From positions 137,841-201,840 of the forward strand of contig NZ_CM001841.1 of NCBI RefSeq assembly GCF_000365305.1: 64,000 bases of DNA, read 5' to 3'. Source of the DNA: Dickeya dianthicola NCPPB 453. Its GTDB lineage: Bacteria > Pseudomonadota > Gammaproteobacteria > Enterobacterales > Enterobacteriaceae. Below, in pieces: positions 36,248 to 50,169 of the stretch. Position numbers and translations under genes: made by a program. How positions within the stretch are numbered: position 1 is the first letter of the stretch; each line of letters begins with the position of its first letter. The notes beneath the pieces were generated by a model. It made no database searches. It worked only from the letters and a program-made list of their open reading frames with translations, and was not told where the DNA came from.

Positions 36248-37258
36248 CTACAGCAGAAAGGCGTGCAGCGCCTGATCTTTGCGGTCCAGATAATGGGTAG
36301 AACTGATGCGACGGATGGTGCGCGACTTGCCGCGGATCAGCAGCGTTTCGGTGGTGGCGATGTTGCCGCGGCGGGAAATGCCGTTGAGCAGATCGCCCTT
36401 GGTGATGCCGGTGGCGGAAAATATCACGTTGTCGTTGCGCGCCATGTCGCCCAGCATCAGCACCTTGCCGGCTTCGATGCCCATTTCGCGGCAGCGCGCC
36501 AGTTCCTGCTCGCCCAGCCGACGGTTTTCCGCATTGTCTTCCTTCACCTGATGACGGGCCAGCAGACGCCCCTGCATGTCGCCGTCCAGCGCGCGGATCA
36601 CCGCCGCCGAGATAACGCCTTCCGGCGCGCCGCCGATGCCATACAGCACATCGACCTCGCTTTCCGGCATGCAGGTCAAAATAGAGGCGGCCACGTCGCC
36701 ATCAGGAATAGCGAACACTTTTACGCCCAGCCGCTGCATGTCGGCGATGACCCGATCGTGACGCGGTTTGGCCAGCGTTATCACAGTCAGTTCGCCAAGC
36801 GGCTTGCCCAAGCGTTCTGCGACCCGTTTCAGGTTGTCTTCCAGCGGGCGGTCAAGGTCGATAACGCCTTTGGCCTGCGGGCCGACAATCAGCTTTTCCA
36901 TGTACATGTCGGGCGCGTGCAGGAAGGCGCCTTGCTCGCCCACCGCCAGCACCGCCAGCGCGTTAGCCTGCCCCATCGCCGTCATGCGGGTGCCTTCGAT
37001 CGGATCGACGGCGATGTCCACCGCGTCGCCGTGGCCGGTGCCCACCTGCTCGCCGATGTAGAGCATCGGCGCTTCATCGATTTCACCTTCGCCGATGACG
37101 ATTCGACCATTGATGTCGACCTGGTTGAGCATGATGCGCATCGCCTGCACCGCGGCGTTGTCGGCGGCGTTCTTATCGCCACGGCCCAGCCATTGGTAAC
37201 CGGCCAGCGCGGCCGCTTCGGTAACGCGGGAGAATTCGATGGCTAATTCACGTTTCAT
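36248..37258 (-). CDS. glpX: Fructose-1,6-bisphosphatase class II GlpX
   Basis: 336 residues. The lithium-sensitive phosphatase signature is visible: VIGEGEIDEAPMLYIGE (about 57-72), the metal-binding DIAVDPIEGTRMTAMG (about 85) and GGAPEGVISAAVIRALDGDM (about 186). Gluconeogenic enzyme; third gene of glpFKX. A hairpin lies between glpK and glpX (37347-37371). Confidence 0.96.
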   Translation of the reverse strand: MKRELAIEFSRVTEAAALAGYQWLGRGDKNAADNAAVQAMRIMLNQVDINGRIVIGEGEIDEAPMLYIGEQVGTGHGDAVDIAVDPIEGTRMTAMGQANALAVLAVGEQGAFLHAPDMYMEKLIVGPQAKGVIDLDRPLEDNLKRVAERLGKPLGELTVITLAKPRHDRVIADMQRLGVKVFAIPDGDVAASILTCMPESEVDVLYGIGGAPEGVISAAVIRALDGDMQGRLLARHQVKEDNAENRRLGEQELARCREMGIEAGKVLMLGDMARNDNVIFSATGITKGDLLNGISRRGNIATTETLLIRGKSRTIRRISSTHYLDRKDQALHAFLL

Positions 37259-37346
37259 GGATACCTGTCTTGAACGGGGAGTAAAGGAATAGTCGGGGCA
37301 TTATGGTAGCACAGGCGTGGTGGCGGTCGGGTGGCGGGGTGGAGGG

Positions 37347-37371
37347 AAAAAGGGCGCGATAGCCGCGCCCG
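37347..37371 (-). terminator. Hairpin between glpK and glpX
   Basis: Minus strand: GGGCGCGGCTATCGCGCCC followed by TTTTTCC. It looks like a true Rho-independent site that would uncouple glpX from glpFK or pass only part of the transcripts. Confidence 0.75.
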
Positions 37372-37390
37372 ATCAAGGATAGCGATGATT

Positions 37391-38901
<1,511 letters not shown>

Positions 38902-38929
38902 AAACGTAATCCTGTTAGCGAAAGTAGGG

Positions 38930-39775
38930 TTAGACCTTGCGGGTTTGAGCTGACGCTGCCGTGTCGTCGTCTATCGCGCAGACATCGCAGGGCAGGTTGC
39001 GGCCAATCAGGATGCGATAGCCGAATGCGCCCAGACAAGCGCCGACAATCGGGCCGAAAATCGGTATTAGCATATAAGGAATATCGCGCCCGCCAGTTAG
39101 TGCAATCTTGCCCCAACCGGCGAAATAGGCAAACAGCTTCGGACCGGCATCACGCGCCGGGTTCATGGCAAATCCGGTCAACGGCCCCATCGATGCGCCG
39201 ATCACCGCGATCAGAATACCGATCAACAACGGCGCCAGCGGCCCGCGCGGAATGCCGTTGCCGTCGTCGGTCAGCGCCAGAATCAGGCACATCAGAATGG
39301 CGGTGATGACCGTTTCCACCAGAAACGCCTGCAGCACCGAAATGTGCGGATTAGGGTAGGTGGAGAAGACCCCGGCCAGATCGAGGCTTTCCACACTGCC
39401 GCGCACCATGTTGTGCGTCTGCTCGATATTGTCGAACAGGTTGTGATAGAGGCCGTAGACCAGCGCGGCCGAGCAGAATGCGCCGGCCACCTGCGAGAGG
39501 ATATAAGGCAGCACCTTGCGGGCGTCGAAGCAGGCGAACAGCCACAGGGCGATGGTGACCGCCGGATTGAGGTGCGCGCCGGAAATCGCGGCGGTCAGGT
39601 AGATCGCCATCGCGACGCCCAATCCCCAGATAATGCTGATTTCCCATTGCCCGAAGCTGGCGCCTGCCAGTTTCAAAGCCGCTACACAGCCAACGCCAAA
39701 AAAAATCAACAGGCCGGTGCCGAGAAACTCGGCGATGCACTGGCCTTTAAGGGTGGAAAGTTCAGATTGACTCAT
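38930..39775 (-). CDS. glpF: Glycerol facilitator GlpF (aquaglyceroporin)
   Basis: 281 residues, six membrane helices plus two half-helices. The two pore NPA-type motifs are SGAHLNPAVTIALW (about 66-73) and GFAMNPARDAGPK (about 203-211); the Arg of the selectivity filter and the Asp after NPAR mark a glycerol channel. First gene of glpFKX; a GlpR operator match lies upstream at 39919-39937. Confidence 0.97.
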   Translation of the reverse strand: MSQSELSTLKGQCIAEFLGTGLLIFFGVGCVAALKLAGASFGQWEISIIWGLGVAMAIYLTAAISGAHLNPAVTIALWLFACFDARKVLPYILSQVAGAFCSAALVYGLYHNLFDNIEQTHNMVRGSVESLDLAGVFSTYPNPHISVLQAFLVETVITAILMCLILALTDDGNGIPRGPLAPLLIGILIAVIGASMGPLTGFAMNPARDAGPKLFAYFAGWGKIALTGGRDIPYMLIPIFGPIVGACLGAFGYRILIGRNLPCDVCAIDDDTAASAQTRKV

Positions 39776-39918
39776 AATGCTTGTTCCTGCTTGTAGGCTA
39801 CAGCATGGATGATTGACGCAGGCCGGTGAAATAACCTGCGCGTTTCTGGTCTGTCCCGTTCGTCTCAGGAAGATTCACAGCCAGACTCTTTTTGTATGTC
39901 GGATGTGAATTTATCGTT

Positions 39919-39937
39919 AATGTTCGAAAGCGAGAAA
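39919..39937 (-). promoter_or_regulatory. GlpR operator upstream of glpF
   Basis: AATGTTCGAAAGCGAGAAA agrees at 17 of 19 positions with the E. coli GlpR consensus WATKYTCGWWAWMGMWMAW. It lies about 145 bp before the glpF start, suited to repression in the absence of glycerol-3-phosphate. Confidence 0.75.
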
Positions 39938-40226
39938 TATCGAAATCAAAATGTGTGTGATGCGTCAAAAAAATGCGCGTATTCGCGTAATTGGCGGCAA
40001 AGAGCCCATCAGCTCGCCGGGTGAGTGTTAACCGGAGTGTTAAATGCGTTAACATTAGTGTCGTTTAATCATGTTCCGGGTGATTTTCAGTCTGTGCTGA
40101 TAGCGAATGAGCGAAAAAGCAGGCAGAGTCGCTGTTTTACCGGCGGTGTGCTGGACACGCTTGATCCGGCTACATACAATTTGGCTGGCGTTTACGTCGG
40201 GCGCGCCAGCGTCAGGGTGTGAAGGG

Positions 40227-40282
40227 CCACGAGACATTTGTTTACGAGGTATTATTGGCTTACGAGGCATCTGTTGACGAGA
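40227..40282 (+). repeat. ACGAG tandem series upstream of zapB
   Basis: ACGAGACATTTGTTT, ACGAGGTATTATTGGCTT, ACGAGGCATCTGTTG and ACGAGATGCC follow one another with 15-18 bp period, imperfect but clear. Confidence 0.6.
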
Positions 40283-40360
40283 TGCCGTCCGTGACACACC
40301 CGTTCGTGATACATCTGCGTTAACCGGCTTATGCCGTGTGATAAAAAGGGGTTAGAAGTT

Positions 40361-40603
40361 ATGTCATTTGAAGTGTTTGAGAAGCTGGAAGCGAAAGTTC
40401 AGCAGGCGATTGACACGATCACGCTGTTGCAGATGGAAATCGAAGAACTGAAAGAGAAGAACAATACGTTGTCGCAGGAAGTGGAGAGTATGGCGGGCAA
40501 CCGTGATGCGCTGATGCGCGAGAACGAGCAGCTAAAGCAGGAACAGCTGGTATGGCAAGAGCGCCTGCGTGCGTTGCTGGGTAAAATGGAAGACGTTCAG
40601 TAA
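40361..40603 (+). CDS. zapB: Cell division protein ZapB
   Basis: 80 residues from the ATG at 40361 ([18 protein letters not shown]); an upstream in-frame ATG at 40331 would add ten residues without family support. The whole protein is one long coiled coil with heptads ([20 protein letters not shown]). It links the Z ring to the chromosome terminus through ZapA and MatP. Transcribed away from glpF and convergent with rraA. Confidence 0.95.
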   Translation: MSFEVFEKLEAKVQQAIDTITLLQMEIEELKEKNNTLSQEVESMAGNRDALMRENEQLKQEQLVWQERLRALLGKMEDVQ

Positions 40604-40668
40604 TCGCTGAAGTCAGAGAGACGGGGTGCGCACCGGGCGTCCGTTGACGCCCTTGGGTGTTCAGCCCG

Positions 40669-41223
<555 letters not shown>

Positions 41224-41313
41224 TCATCAACCGCGGCTTTGACCCGCATCAGTAATCGGTAGTGATTTTGCCAGCCTTAACAAACTGTTGCTCAGTTTTG
41301 GCGGGTATGCCGC

Positions 41314-42231
41314 CTAGCTCAGCAGTACGCCTACCGCGAACAGCAGATTGGTGAGCAACGCGCCCTTCACGGTTTTTTCCAGCATCGGGCGCATGCTGAA
41401 CGCGGTCGTTTCCCGCATCACGTAGCGCCCCTGCTTCACCAACAGCGGCAGCGCCAGAATAAACAGCCAGCCGGCCAGCGTATGCAGGTAGAGCATGGCG
41501 AACAGCGCCAGGCAGACCGGCGCTGTCATCAGCAACGCCATATGGTAGCGGCGGGCGGTGCGAGCGCCGAGTCGCACCGCCAGCGTGTTCTTGCCGTTTT
41601 CCCGATCGCTGTCGATATCGCGCAGGTTGTTGATGTTGAGCACCGCGACGGCCAGCAGGCCGCAGGCGGTCGCGGGCAGAATCACGCTGCTGTCGAAGTG
41701 GCCGGTTTGCAGGTAGTACGACCCGGCCACGCTCAGCCAGCCGAAAAAGATCAGCACCGAGATATCGCCAAGCCCGATATAGCCATACGGTTTATTGCCG
41801 ACGGTATAGGTAATGGCGGCCAGAATCGCCAGCAGACCGAGCGACAGAAACACCACGATGTCCACCGGCTTTTCGCAGGCCAGCGCCACCAGCGCGCTGC
41901 CGGAAATCGCCGTCAGCGTCACGGTAATGAGCAAGGCATTACGTAGCTCCGGCAGGCTGATGGCGCCGGTCTGGATACCGCGTAGCGGGCCGATGCGGTC
42001 TTCCTTGTCGCTGCCTTTCACGGCGTCGCCGTAATCGTTAGCCAGATTGGAGAGAATTTGCAACAAGCCGGCGGTAATCAGCGTGAGCAAAGCCACGCCG
42101 GGCTTAAAGTTGCTGTGCCAGCAGGCGATGACGGTGCCGGTGACGATGGAGGCAAAAGCCAGCGGCAGCGTCTTGGGACGCAGGCTGTCCAGCCAGGCTT
42201 GGGTTTTGCTGCTATGTGTCAATTGGGTCAT
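41314..42231 (-). CDS. menA: 1,4-Dihydroxy-2-naphthoate polyprenyltransferase MenA
   Basis: 305 residues with about eight membrane helices, UbiA superfamily. The two Asp-rich motifs are NDYGDAVKGSDKEDR (about 66) and DIDSDRENGKNT (about 192). Adds the prenyl tail in menaquinone synthesis. The start region is tandemly duplicated: TCAATTGGGTCATGGTG occurs twice (42219 and 42236), so an extra ATG lies 17 bp upstream and opens a six-codon frame (MTQLTP) whose TGA overlaps the menA ATG. Confidence 0.95.
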   Translation of the reverse strand: MTQLTHSSKTQAWLDSLRPKTLPLAFASIVTGTVIACWHSNFKPGVALLTLITAGLLQILSNLANDYGDAVKGSDKEDRIGPLRGIQTGAISLPELRNALLITVTLTAISGSALVALACEKPVDIVVFLSLGLLAILAAITYTVGNKPYGYIGLGDISVLIFFGWLSVAGSYYLQTGHFDSSVILPATACGLLAVAVLNINNLRDIDSDRENGKNTLAVRLGARTARRYHMALLMTAPVCLALFAMLYLHTLAGWLFILALPLLVKQGRYVMRETTAFSMRPMLEKTVKGALLTNLLFAVGVLLS

Positions 42232-42252
42232 GGTGTCAATTGGGTCATGGTG
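42219..42252 (-). repeat. 17-bp tandem duplication over the menA start codon
   Basis: TCAATTGGGTCATGGTG at 42219-42235 is repeated exactly at 42236-42252, with a degenerate third copy beginning TTAATGG. Confidence 0.95.
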
Positions 42253-42324
42253 TTAATGGACCGTAGTATCAGCCAGATTGTGGCGCGTCCAGTTCTGGAA
42301 AAATAAAGCCTGGTGACGGTGATA

Positions 42325-42357
42325 AAAACAGCAGTGGGAGGCATTGGCCTCCCACTG
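42325..42357 (-). terminator. Terminator of hslVU
   Basis: The palindrome CAGTGGGAGGC ATT GGCCTCCCACTG sits between hslU and menA. On the minus strand it is followed by CTGTTTTTATC, a usable T-run. Confidence 0.8.
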
Positions 42358-42388
42358 GTCAGTCATCAGTGCGATCCGTGAATACGGA

Positions 42389-43720
42389 TTATAAGATAAA
42401 TCGGCTCAGATCTTCATCTGCTACCAACTCATCAAGGTGACTGCGTACGTAATCTGCATCGATCGTCACGGTTTGGCCGTTCATTTCGCTGGCGCCGTAG
42501 GATACTTCTTCGATCAATCGTTCCAGCACCGTATGCAGGCGGCGGGCGCCGATGTTCTCCGTGCGCTCGTTGACCTGCCAGGCTGCCTCCGCGATACGGC
42601 GGATGCCGTCCGGCTGGAACGTGATGCTGACGCCTTCGGTTTCCAGCAATGCTTGATACTGACGGGTCAGCGACGCGCTGGGCTCTGTCAGAATACGTTC
42701 GAAGTCTTCGGTGGTCAGCGCCTGCAATTCGACGCGAATCGGCAGACGGCCCTGCAGCTCGGGGATCAGGTCCGACGGGCTGGCGACCTGGAACGCGCCG
42801 GAAGCGATGAACAGGATGTGGTCGGTTTTCACCATGCCGTGCTTGGTGGACACGGTACAGCCTTCCACCAGAGGCAGCAGGTCGCGCTGCACCCCTTCGC
42901 GGGACACGTCCGGGCCGGAGGTGTCGCCCCGTTTGCAAATCTTGTCGATTTCATCAATGAACACGATGCCGTGCTGCTCCACCGACTCGATCACCTGCTG
43001 CTTAAGCTCTTCCGGATTGACCAGCTTGGCGGCTTCTTCTTCCACCAGTAGTTTGAAGGCTTCGCGAATCTTGATCTTGCGGTTTTTCTGTTTCTGACCC
43101 GCCAGATTCTGGAACATTGACTGCAACTGATTGGTCATCTCTTCCATGCCCGGCGGGGCCATGATTTCGACGCCGACGGGGGCTGCCGCCAGCTCGATTT
43201 CGATCTCTTTATCGTCAAGCGACCCTTCGCGCAGCTTCTTGCGAAACGCCTGACGGGCGGCAGACGGCTCGTGGCTCTCTTCCTGCTGGCCCCAATTGTT
43301 CTTGGCCGGCGGAATCAGCACGTCCAGAATGCGCTCTTCGGCCAATTCTTCGGCGCGATAGCGGTTTTTCTCCATCGACTGCTGGCGCATCATCTTGATG
43401 GCGACATCGGTCAGGTCGCGGATAATCGAGTCCACTTCCTTGCCGACGTAGCCCACTTCGGTGAATTTGGTCGCTTCCACCTTGATGAACGGGGCGTTGG
43501 CCAGCTTGGCGAGACGGCGGGCGATCTCGGTTTTCCCCACCCCGGTCGGGCCAATCATCAGAATGTTTTTCGGGGTGACTTCATGGCGCAGGTTCTCTTC
43601 CAACTGCATGCGGCGCCAGCGGTTACGCAAGGCAATCGCCACGGCGCGCTTTGCTTTGTGCTGTCCGATGATGTAGCTATCAAGCTCGCTGACTATCTCG
43701 CGCGGGGTCATTTCAGACAT
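42389..43720 (-). CDS. hslU: ATP-dependent protease ATPase subunit HslU
   Basis: 443 residues. Walker A is [17 protein letters not shown] (about 57-73), Walker [10 protein letters not shown] (about 253), with the family-specific I domain between them. The C terminus DLSRFIL is the segment that docks into HslV and activates it. Unfolds substrates for the HslV chamber. Starts 9 bp after hslV. Confidence 0.98.
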   Translation of the reverse strand: MSEMTPREIVSELDSYIIGQHKAKRAVAIALRNRWRRMQLEENLRHEVTPKNILMIGPTGVGKTEIARRLAKLANAPFIKVEATKFTEVGYVGKEVDSIIRDLTDVAIKMMRQQSMEKNRYRAEELAEERILDVLIPPAKNNWGQQEESHEPSAARQAFRKKLREGSLDDKEIEIELAAAPVGVEIMAPPGMEEMTNQLQSMFQNLAGQKQKNRKIKIREAFKLLVEEEAAKLVNPEELKQQVIESVEQHGIVFIDEIDKICKRGDTSGPDVSREGVQRDLLPLVEGCTVSTKHGMVKTDHILFIASGAFQVASPSDLIPELQGRLPIRVELQALTTEDFERILTEPSASLTRQYQALLETEGVSITFQPDGIRRIAEAAWQVNERTENIGARRLHTVLERLIEEVSYGASEMNGQTVTIDADYVRSHLDELVADEDLSRFIL

Positions 43721-43729
43721 AGTGGATCC

Positions 43730-44260
43730 TTACGCCTTGGAGGCTAATTCTTCAATCGTGTGGAACTGGTTGGTGTAGATGCAGATATCACCCGCAATAC
43801 TCAGTGATTTTTCGACAATCTCTCGGGCGCTTAATTCGCTATTTTCCAGCAGCGCGCGTGCGGCAGCCTGCGCGTAAGGGCCGCCGGAACCGATGGCGAT
43901 CAGATCGTTTTCCGGCTGAATCACGTCGCCGTTGCCGGTGATGATCAGCGAGGCGTTTTCGTCGGCGACCGCCAGCAACGCCTCCAGCCGACGCAGCATG
44001 CGATCGGTGCGCCAGTCTTTGGCCAGTTCCACGGCGGCCTTCACCAGATGCCCCTGATGCAGTTCCAGCTTGCGTTCGAACAGTTCAAACAGGGTAAACG
44101 CATCGGCGGTGCCGCCGGCGAATCCGGCAATCACCCGGTCGTTGTACAGACGGCGTACTTTGCGCACGTTGCCTTTCATTACGGTGTTGCCCAGGGTGGC
44201 CTGCCCGTCTCCGCCAATCACGACCTGACCATTGCGGCGTACGCTTACAATTGTTGTCAC
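43730..44260 (-). CDS. hslV: ATP-dependent protease catalytic subunit HslV
   Basis: 176 residues. After Met removal the N terminus is the catalytic Thr ([20 protein letters not shown]), as in proteasome beta subunits; [14 protein letters not shown] is the conserved late motif. Forms a two-ring dodecamer with HslU. A good sigma-32 promoter lies at 44322-44350 and a strong hairpin in the 5' leader. Confidence 0.98.
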   Translation of the reverse strand: MTTIVSVRRNGQVVIGGDGQATLGNTVMKGNVRKVRRLYNDRVIAGFAGGTADAFTLFELFERKLELHQGHLVKAAVELAKDWRTDRMLRRLEALLAVADENASLIITGNGDVIQPENDLIAIGSGGPYAQAAARALLENSELSAREIVEKSLSIAGDICIYTNQFHTIEELASKA

Positions 44261-44286
44261 GAGTTTATCCCCGTTACTGAGAAAGA

Positions 44287-44307
44287 GGCCCCCGCGCGGA
44301 CGCGGGG
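44287..44307 (-). promoter_or_regulatory. GC-rich hairpin in the hslVU 5' leader
   Basis: CCCCCGCGCGGACGCGGGG folds into a tight stem between the heat-shock promoter and hslV. A leader stem-loop that stabilises hslVU mRNA has been described for E. coli; the position here fits that, but it could also act as an ftsN terminator. Confidence 0.6.
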
Positions 44308-44321
44308 CATATTGACGATAA

Positions 44322-44350
44322 ACATGGGGGAAAGGCGGGGGGTTTTCAAC
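44322..44350 (-). promoter_or_regulatory. Sigma-32 heat-shock promoter of hslVU
   Basis: Minus strand: -35 GTTGAAA, 14-bp spacer, -10 CCCCATGT, an almost perfect match to CTTGAAA-N14-CCCCATNT. The -35 overlaps the last codons of ftsN. Confidence 0.88.
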
Positions 44351-45275
44351 CCCCGCTGGCTAACGGGATGCAGTTGGATTGCCCCATGCCTTTGAGTTTT
44401 TGTGCCATTTTGTCGGCCACGGTACGGCTGTTGTACGGCCCGAGCATAATCCGATGCCAGCCGCCGCTGCTGGCGATTCGGCTTTCGACGCCGGCAAACG
44501 CCAGCTCCGCCCTTACCGATTCGGCCGGATCCGTCGTCTTGAACGAACCGCACTGCACCATCCAGCGCTGTTCTTTCTCTGGTTTGGCGTTCTCCGTCTT
44601 GCTGTCGGTTTTGGCGGTTTCTTTGGTTGCCGTTTCCGTTTTGACGGCTTCTTTGCGAGGCTCTGTCTGTACCGGTTTCTGGGCCGTCTGCGCCGGCGGT
44701 GTCGTTGCCTGCGTCGTATGATGCTGGCTGGCTGCTGGAACGGTGGTCGTGGTACGCGGCGCCGGCGGCGTCACCGTACTGGTGCTGGGTACGATCGGCA
44801 CGACCGTCTGCGGCCTGGGCGCGACCGGGGTACGAACCGGCATCTGGCTTTGGTCGTTGTAAGGCACTTCCGTCAGCGTGGTCGGCTGGCGTTTCATGTC
44901 CGACTGCATCTGCTCCAGCAGTTGCCGCTGTTCGTTGGTAAGCTGGCCCGTCGACTGGATTTCTCCGCCCGCCGAGGGTTCGGTCGGCGACGCGACGCCA
45001 ATCTGTCGGTTTTCCAGCTCCTTGATATAACGCCAGCGTTCTTCCGGTTTGGGCGGTAACCCGTTGCCTTTGGTCCCCTGATGCGGCAGGACCGGCGACT
45101 CGTCCGGCTTATTGTGGGCGATAAAATAGAGTCCGCCGGCAAACGTGACCAGCACGGCAACAGCCAGCGCTATCATCGTTTTAGATGCGCCCGATGATTC
45201 CCCTCGTTTCCGGCTGGATGTTTTTTTCCGGCGCGTTCCAGAACGCCCCCGGCTGACATAGTCTCGTTGTGCCAC
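44346..45275 (-). CDS. ftsN: Cell division protein FtsN
   Basis: 309 residues: a basic cytoplasmic tail ([20 protein letters not shown]), one membrane helix (about 31-52), a long Pro/Thr/Gln-rich periplasmic linker (about 85-230) with the essential E-domain helices before it, and a SPOR domain (about 233-309). The SPOR cysteines in MVQCGSF and QSNCIPL would form the known disulfide. It triggers septal synthesis through FtsA and FtsQLB/FtsWI. Between cytR and hslV, as in E. coli. Confidence 0.96.
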   Translation of the reverse strand: MAQRDYVSRGRSGTRRKKTSSRKRGESSGASKTMIALAVAVLVTFAGGLYFIAHNKPDESPVLPHQGTKGNGLPPKPEERWRYIKELENRQIGVASPTEPSAGGEIQSTGQLTNEQRQLLEQMQSDMKRQPTTLTEVPYNDQSQMPVRTPVAPRPQTVVPIVPSTSTVTPPAPRTTTTVPAASQHHTTQATTPPAQTAQKPVQTEPRKEAVKTETATKETAKTDSKTENAKPEKEQRWMVQCGSFKTTDPAESVRAELAFAGVESRIASSGGWHRIMLGPYNSRTVADKMAQKLKGMGQSNCIPLASGG

Positions 45276-45326
45276 AGTCGTTTCGTTGCGAAAAAAATAA
45301 ATAACAGGTCGCCATGTTACTGAACC

Positions 45327-46397
45327 CTAAAATGTTTGACCAGCACCTGAACTCTTAAAGCCTGTAACACACAGGGGTGGCGCGGCGGTACTGTCACGAA
45401 TGATCAGTTGGCTGGACATCAATCGCGACCCTCGCTGGACCTTGTGTTGCTGCAATTGCGCCAGCAGTAATAGCATGGCCTCGCGGCCGATATCGTAGCG
45501 CGGCTGGGAAACGGTGGTGAGCGCCGGAAAGCAGTGGCTGGCCTGGGCGATATCATCGAACCCGACCAGCGACAGATCACGCGGCACGTCCAGCCCCATT
45601 TTGCGCGCCTGCGTCAGCGCGCCCAGCGCCATGACGTCGCAGTGGCAGAAAACCGCGGTGGGCGGCGTGGGATGCGACATCAGCCGCATCAGGCCGCGGG
45701 AACCGGTGTCGTAACTGAAATCGCCGCGCACGATGTACTGGTTGTCGATCACCAGCCCGCAGCGGCGCAACGCCTGAATATAACCCTGTAGCCGGTATTC
45801 GCTGATCGGAATCTGCTCTGGGCCGGCGATACAGGCGATGCGTCGGTGCCCCAGTTGATTGAGATAACTGACGGCCTCAAACGCCGCGGTCAGATTATCA
45901 ATGTGTACGGTGGGCATATCCAGTTCAGGAGCGAACTCATTTGCCATCACCATTGGGGGCAGATGACGGCGTTCGTCCTTGCCGGCATCAAAAGGCAACT
46001 GCGAACCCAGCAGCAGAATACCGTCGATCTGCCGGGTGGTGATCAGGTCCAGAAAGGTCTTTTCCGTTTTGCGCTGGTGGGCGCAATCGCCAATCAGCAC
46101 CAGATAGCCGCGTTCCGCCGCCGTTTCCTCAATGCCACGCAGCATGTCGGTGAAAAAGGGATCGCAGATATCGGGAACGAGCACCAGAATCGTTCTTGAC
46201 TCATGCCGCTTCAGATTACGGGCAAGATTTTGTGCAGAGTATCCCACCGCCAGCGCGGCCTGCTCCACCTTTTTGCGGGTGGTAGCCAACACCTTCTCTG
46301 GGTTGGTCAGGGCGCGGGACACCGTCGCGGTGGACACGCCAGCCTGATCGGCAACGTCTTTCATGGTTGCGGGCGGGATGAATTTTTTCTGCTCCAA
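45327..46397 (-). CDS. cytR: LacI-family repressor CytR
   Basis: 356 residues. Helix-turn-helix at about 11-31 (ATMKDVADQAGVSTATVSRA), hinge helix QNLARNLKRHES, and a periplasmic-binding-type effector domain (DPFFTDMLRGIEETAAERGY, VHIDNLTAAFEAVSYLNQLG, GFDDIAQASHC). CytR represses nucleoside uptake and catabolism together with CRP and is relieved by cytidine. Gene order cytR-ftsN supports the assignment over other LacI members. Confidence 0.93.
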   Translation of the reverse strand: MEQKKFIPPATMKDVADQAGVSTATVSRALTNPEKVLATTRKKVEQAALAVGYSAQNLARNLKRHESRTILVLVPDICDPFFTDMLRGIEETAAERGYLVLIGDCAHQRKTEKTFLDLITTRQIDGILLLGSQLPFDAGKDERRHLPPMVMANEFAPELDMPTVHIDNLTAAFEAVSYLNQLGHRRIACIAGPEQIPISEYRLQGYIQALRRCGLVIDNQYIVRGDFSYDTGSRGLMRLMSHPTPPTAVFCHCDVMALGALTQARKMGLDVPRDLSLVGFDDIAQASHCFPALTTVSQPRYDIGREAMLLLLAQLQQHKVQRGSRLMSSQLIIRDSTAAPPLCVTGFKSSGAGQTF

Positions 46398-46834
46398 CGC
46401 ATTTCCTCCTTGCGTCAGCGTTTACTGGCGCTGTAGTCAAGGGCGCCGCTATCAAAGGGCGGGCACCGCTTTACAGGATGTCTGGTTCTGCCATGCGCCG
46501 TCATGAAACGTGGGCATGACCTGGCGGTGCTGTCGTGAAGTATCATACGGTTCAGTTTTTTCGCCTGGATTTGCACCGCACGGGCGGGGACGGTATTGAG
46601 CATCCCTATGCACAGGTATAGCACCGGGTGGCGGATTGTCACCCGATGCCTGGCGTCCGGTGTTGTGCCAACTGCCTGATCAGCATACTGCTTCCGTCAT
46701 TACTCTTAACAGATTGCGTTCAATATTTGTCGAATAATTTACGCCGGCACCACCTGAATTATTCGTTTCTCGGCGCTGTTCGCAAAAAACGCCGCTGCTG
46801 CTGGCATCAGGTATTCCGGCGGCTCAGAATCGGC
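46398..46834. other. Spacer of 437 bp between priA and cytR, nothing recognised
   Basis: Contains the cytR promoter region on the right-to-left strand. I see no further gene, hairpin with T-run or repeat; the open frames are unlike any known protein. Confidence 0.5.
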
Positions 46835-49069
<2,235 letters not shown>

Positions 49070-49306
49070 TCATGCATGAGGGTTTGTCTGCCGTCACGGT
49101 ACTGTGCGCGGATGCGTTGTGCAATCGTGTGTGCCATCTTGTTTATCAGGGCGACGTGCCTGTGCGGATCCAATTGCACTGGGTGGTTAATTTCTGTATG
49201 ATTCGCCGCCTTTATACCTTGTGGTGTAAAGAACATTTCACTCAACTTCGTGTGGTGTCTGGCGGAACAAGGCTGGATAGCGACACGGCCTTAACAGAGG
49301 TTTCCC

Positions 49307-49522
49307 ATGAAAAAAGATATTCACCCGAATTACGTTGAAATTACCGCCACTTGCTCTTGCGGTAACATCATCAAAACCCGCTCCACCGCTGCTCATGACC
49401 TGAACCTGGACGTGTGCGGCGCTTGCCACCCGTTCTTCACCGGCAAACAGCGTGTGGTTGACACCGGTGGCCGTGTTGATCGTTTCAACAAACGTTTCAG
49501 CATCCCGGGCGTCAAAAAATAA
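49307..49522 (+). CDS. rpmE: 50S ribosomal protein L31
   Basis: 71 residues, C+ type: zinc ligands in TCSCGN (16-18) and VCGACHPF (about 37-40), with the C-terminal [12 protein letters not shown]. The Cys-containing form is the zinc-replete paralogue. Followed by a bidirectional terminator shared with metJ. Confidence 0.97.
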   Translation: MKKDIHPNYVEITATCSCGNIIKTRSTAAHDLNLDVCGACHPFFTGKQRVVDTGGRVDRFNKRFSIPGVKK

Positions 49523-49571
49523 TTGGCTTCTGCACCGGGGCGGAAAGCCGATTAACCGGTTTTCCAGCCAA

Positions 49572-49598
49572 AACAAAGGCACCTGCGGGTGCCTTTGT
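49572..49598. terminator. Bidirectional terminator between rpmE and metJ
   Basis: ACAAAGGCACC TGC GGGTGCCTTTGT, a perfect 11-bp stem flanked by A-run and T-run, between convergent genes. Confidence 0.9.
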
Positions 49599-49636
49599 TG
49601 TTTCCGGTAGCTGTTTCCGGTAGCAGTTCCGGTGTC
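49598..49636. repeat. 13-bp tandem units beside the rpmE terminator
   Basis: TTGTTTCCGGTAG, CTGTTTCCGGTAG and CAGTTCCGGTGTC are contiguous; the first two differ only at the first base. Confidence 0.8.
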
Positions 49637-49662
49637 CTTCCCCATCCGTTCTAAACGGTTAT

Positions 49663-49980
49663 TTAGTATTCCCACGTATCCGGGTCAATCCCCATCTCAC
49701 GCATAATCGCCTTGGCGGCATCGGGAATTTCGTCGTCGCGTTCTTTACGCAGGTCTTCATCGTTCGGTAAGGGTTGGCCGGTAAAAGCGTGCAAAAACGC
49801 CTCACACAGTAACTCGCTATTGGTTGCGTGACGCAGGTTATTGACCTGACGACGGGTACGTTCGTCTGTCAGTATTTTCAATACCTTCAACGGGATAGAT
49901 ACGGTGATTTTCTTAACCTGCTCGCTCTTCTTGCCGTGTTCAGCGTATGGGCTTACGTATTCGCCATTCCACTCAGCCAT
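49663..49980 (-). CDS. metJ: Methionine repressor MetJ
   Basis: 105 residues from the ATG at 49980 ([20 protein letters not shown]), the family length; the frame is open further upstream but without support. Ribbon-helix-helix strand [20 protein letters not shown] binds the 8-bp met boxes, with S-adenosylmethionine as corepressor. Divergent from metBL with operators between (50084-50115). Confidence 0.97.
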   Translation of the reverse strand: MAEWNGEYVSPYAEHGKKSEQVKKITVSIPLKVLKILTDERTRRQVNNLRHATNSELLCEAFLHAFTGQPLPNDEDLRKERDDEIPDAAKAIMREMGIDPDTWEY

Positions 49981-50083
49981 GGGATACCTTAAATATTGAT
50001 CGTGATAAAAACAGTCACTGGTGCAAAACACCATAATTCTAACGATTATTATAGGGATGCTCAATCTATACGCAAAGAAGTTT

Positions 50084-50115
50084 AGAAGTCCAGATGTATT
50101 GACGTCTATATCGTC
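50084..50115. promoter_or_regulatory. MetJ operator, four 8-bp met boxes, between metJ and metB
   Basis: AGAAGTCC, AGATGTAT, TGACGTCT and ATATCGTC are contiguous matches to AGACGTCT, the third being best. The site serves both divergent promoters. Confidence 0.85.
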
Positions 50116-50169
50116 CGGGTTTACTCTTTAACCTCTTTACCTCAGTTTTCTCAGTCAGGAAAAGCACCG

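Larger units (their letters stand above)
39776..40360. other. Regulatory spacer between glpF and zapB
   Basis: 585 bp between divergent genes. It holds the GlpR operator (39919-39937), a weaker second operator-like stretch just beside it, a TGTGTGATGCGTCA stretch that could be half a CRP site, and the zapB tandem series at 40227-40282. No gene is supported. Confidence 0.6.
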
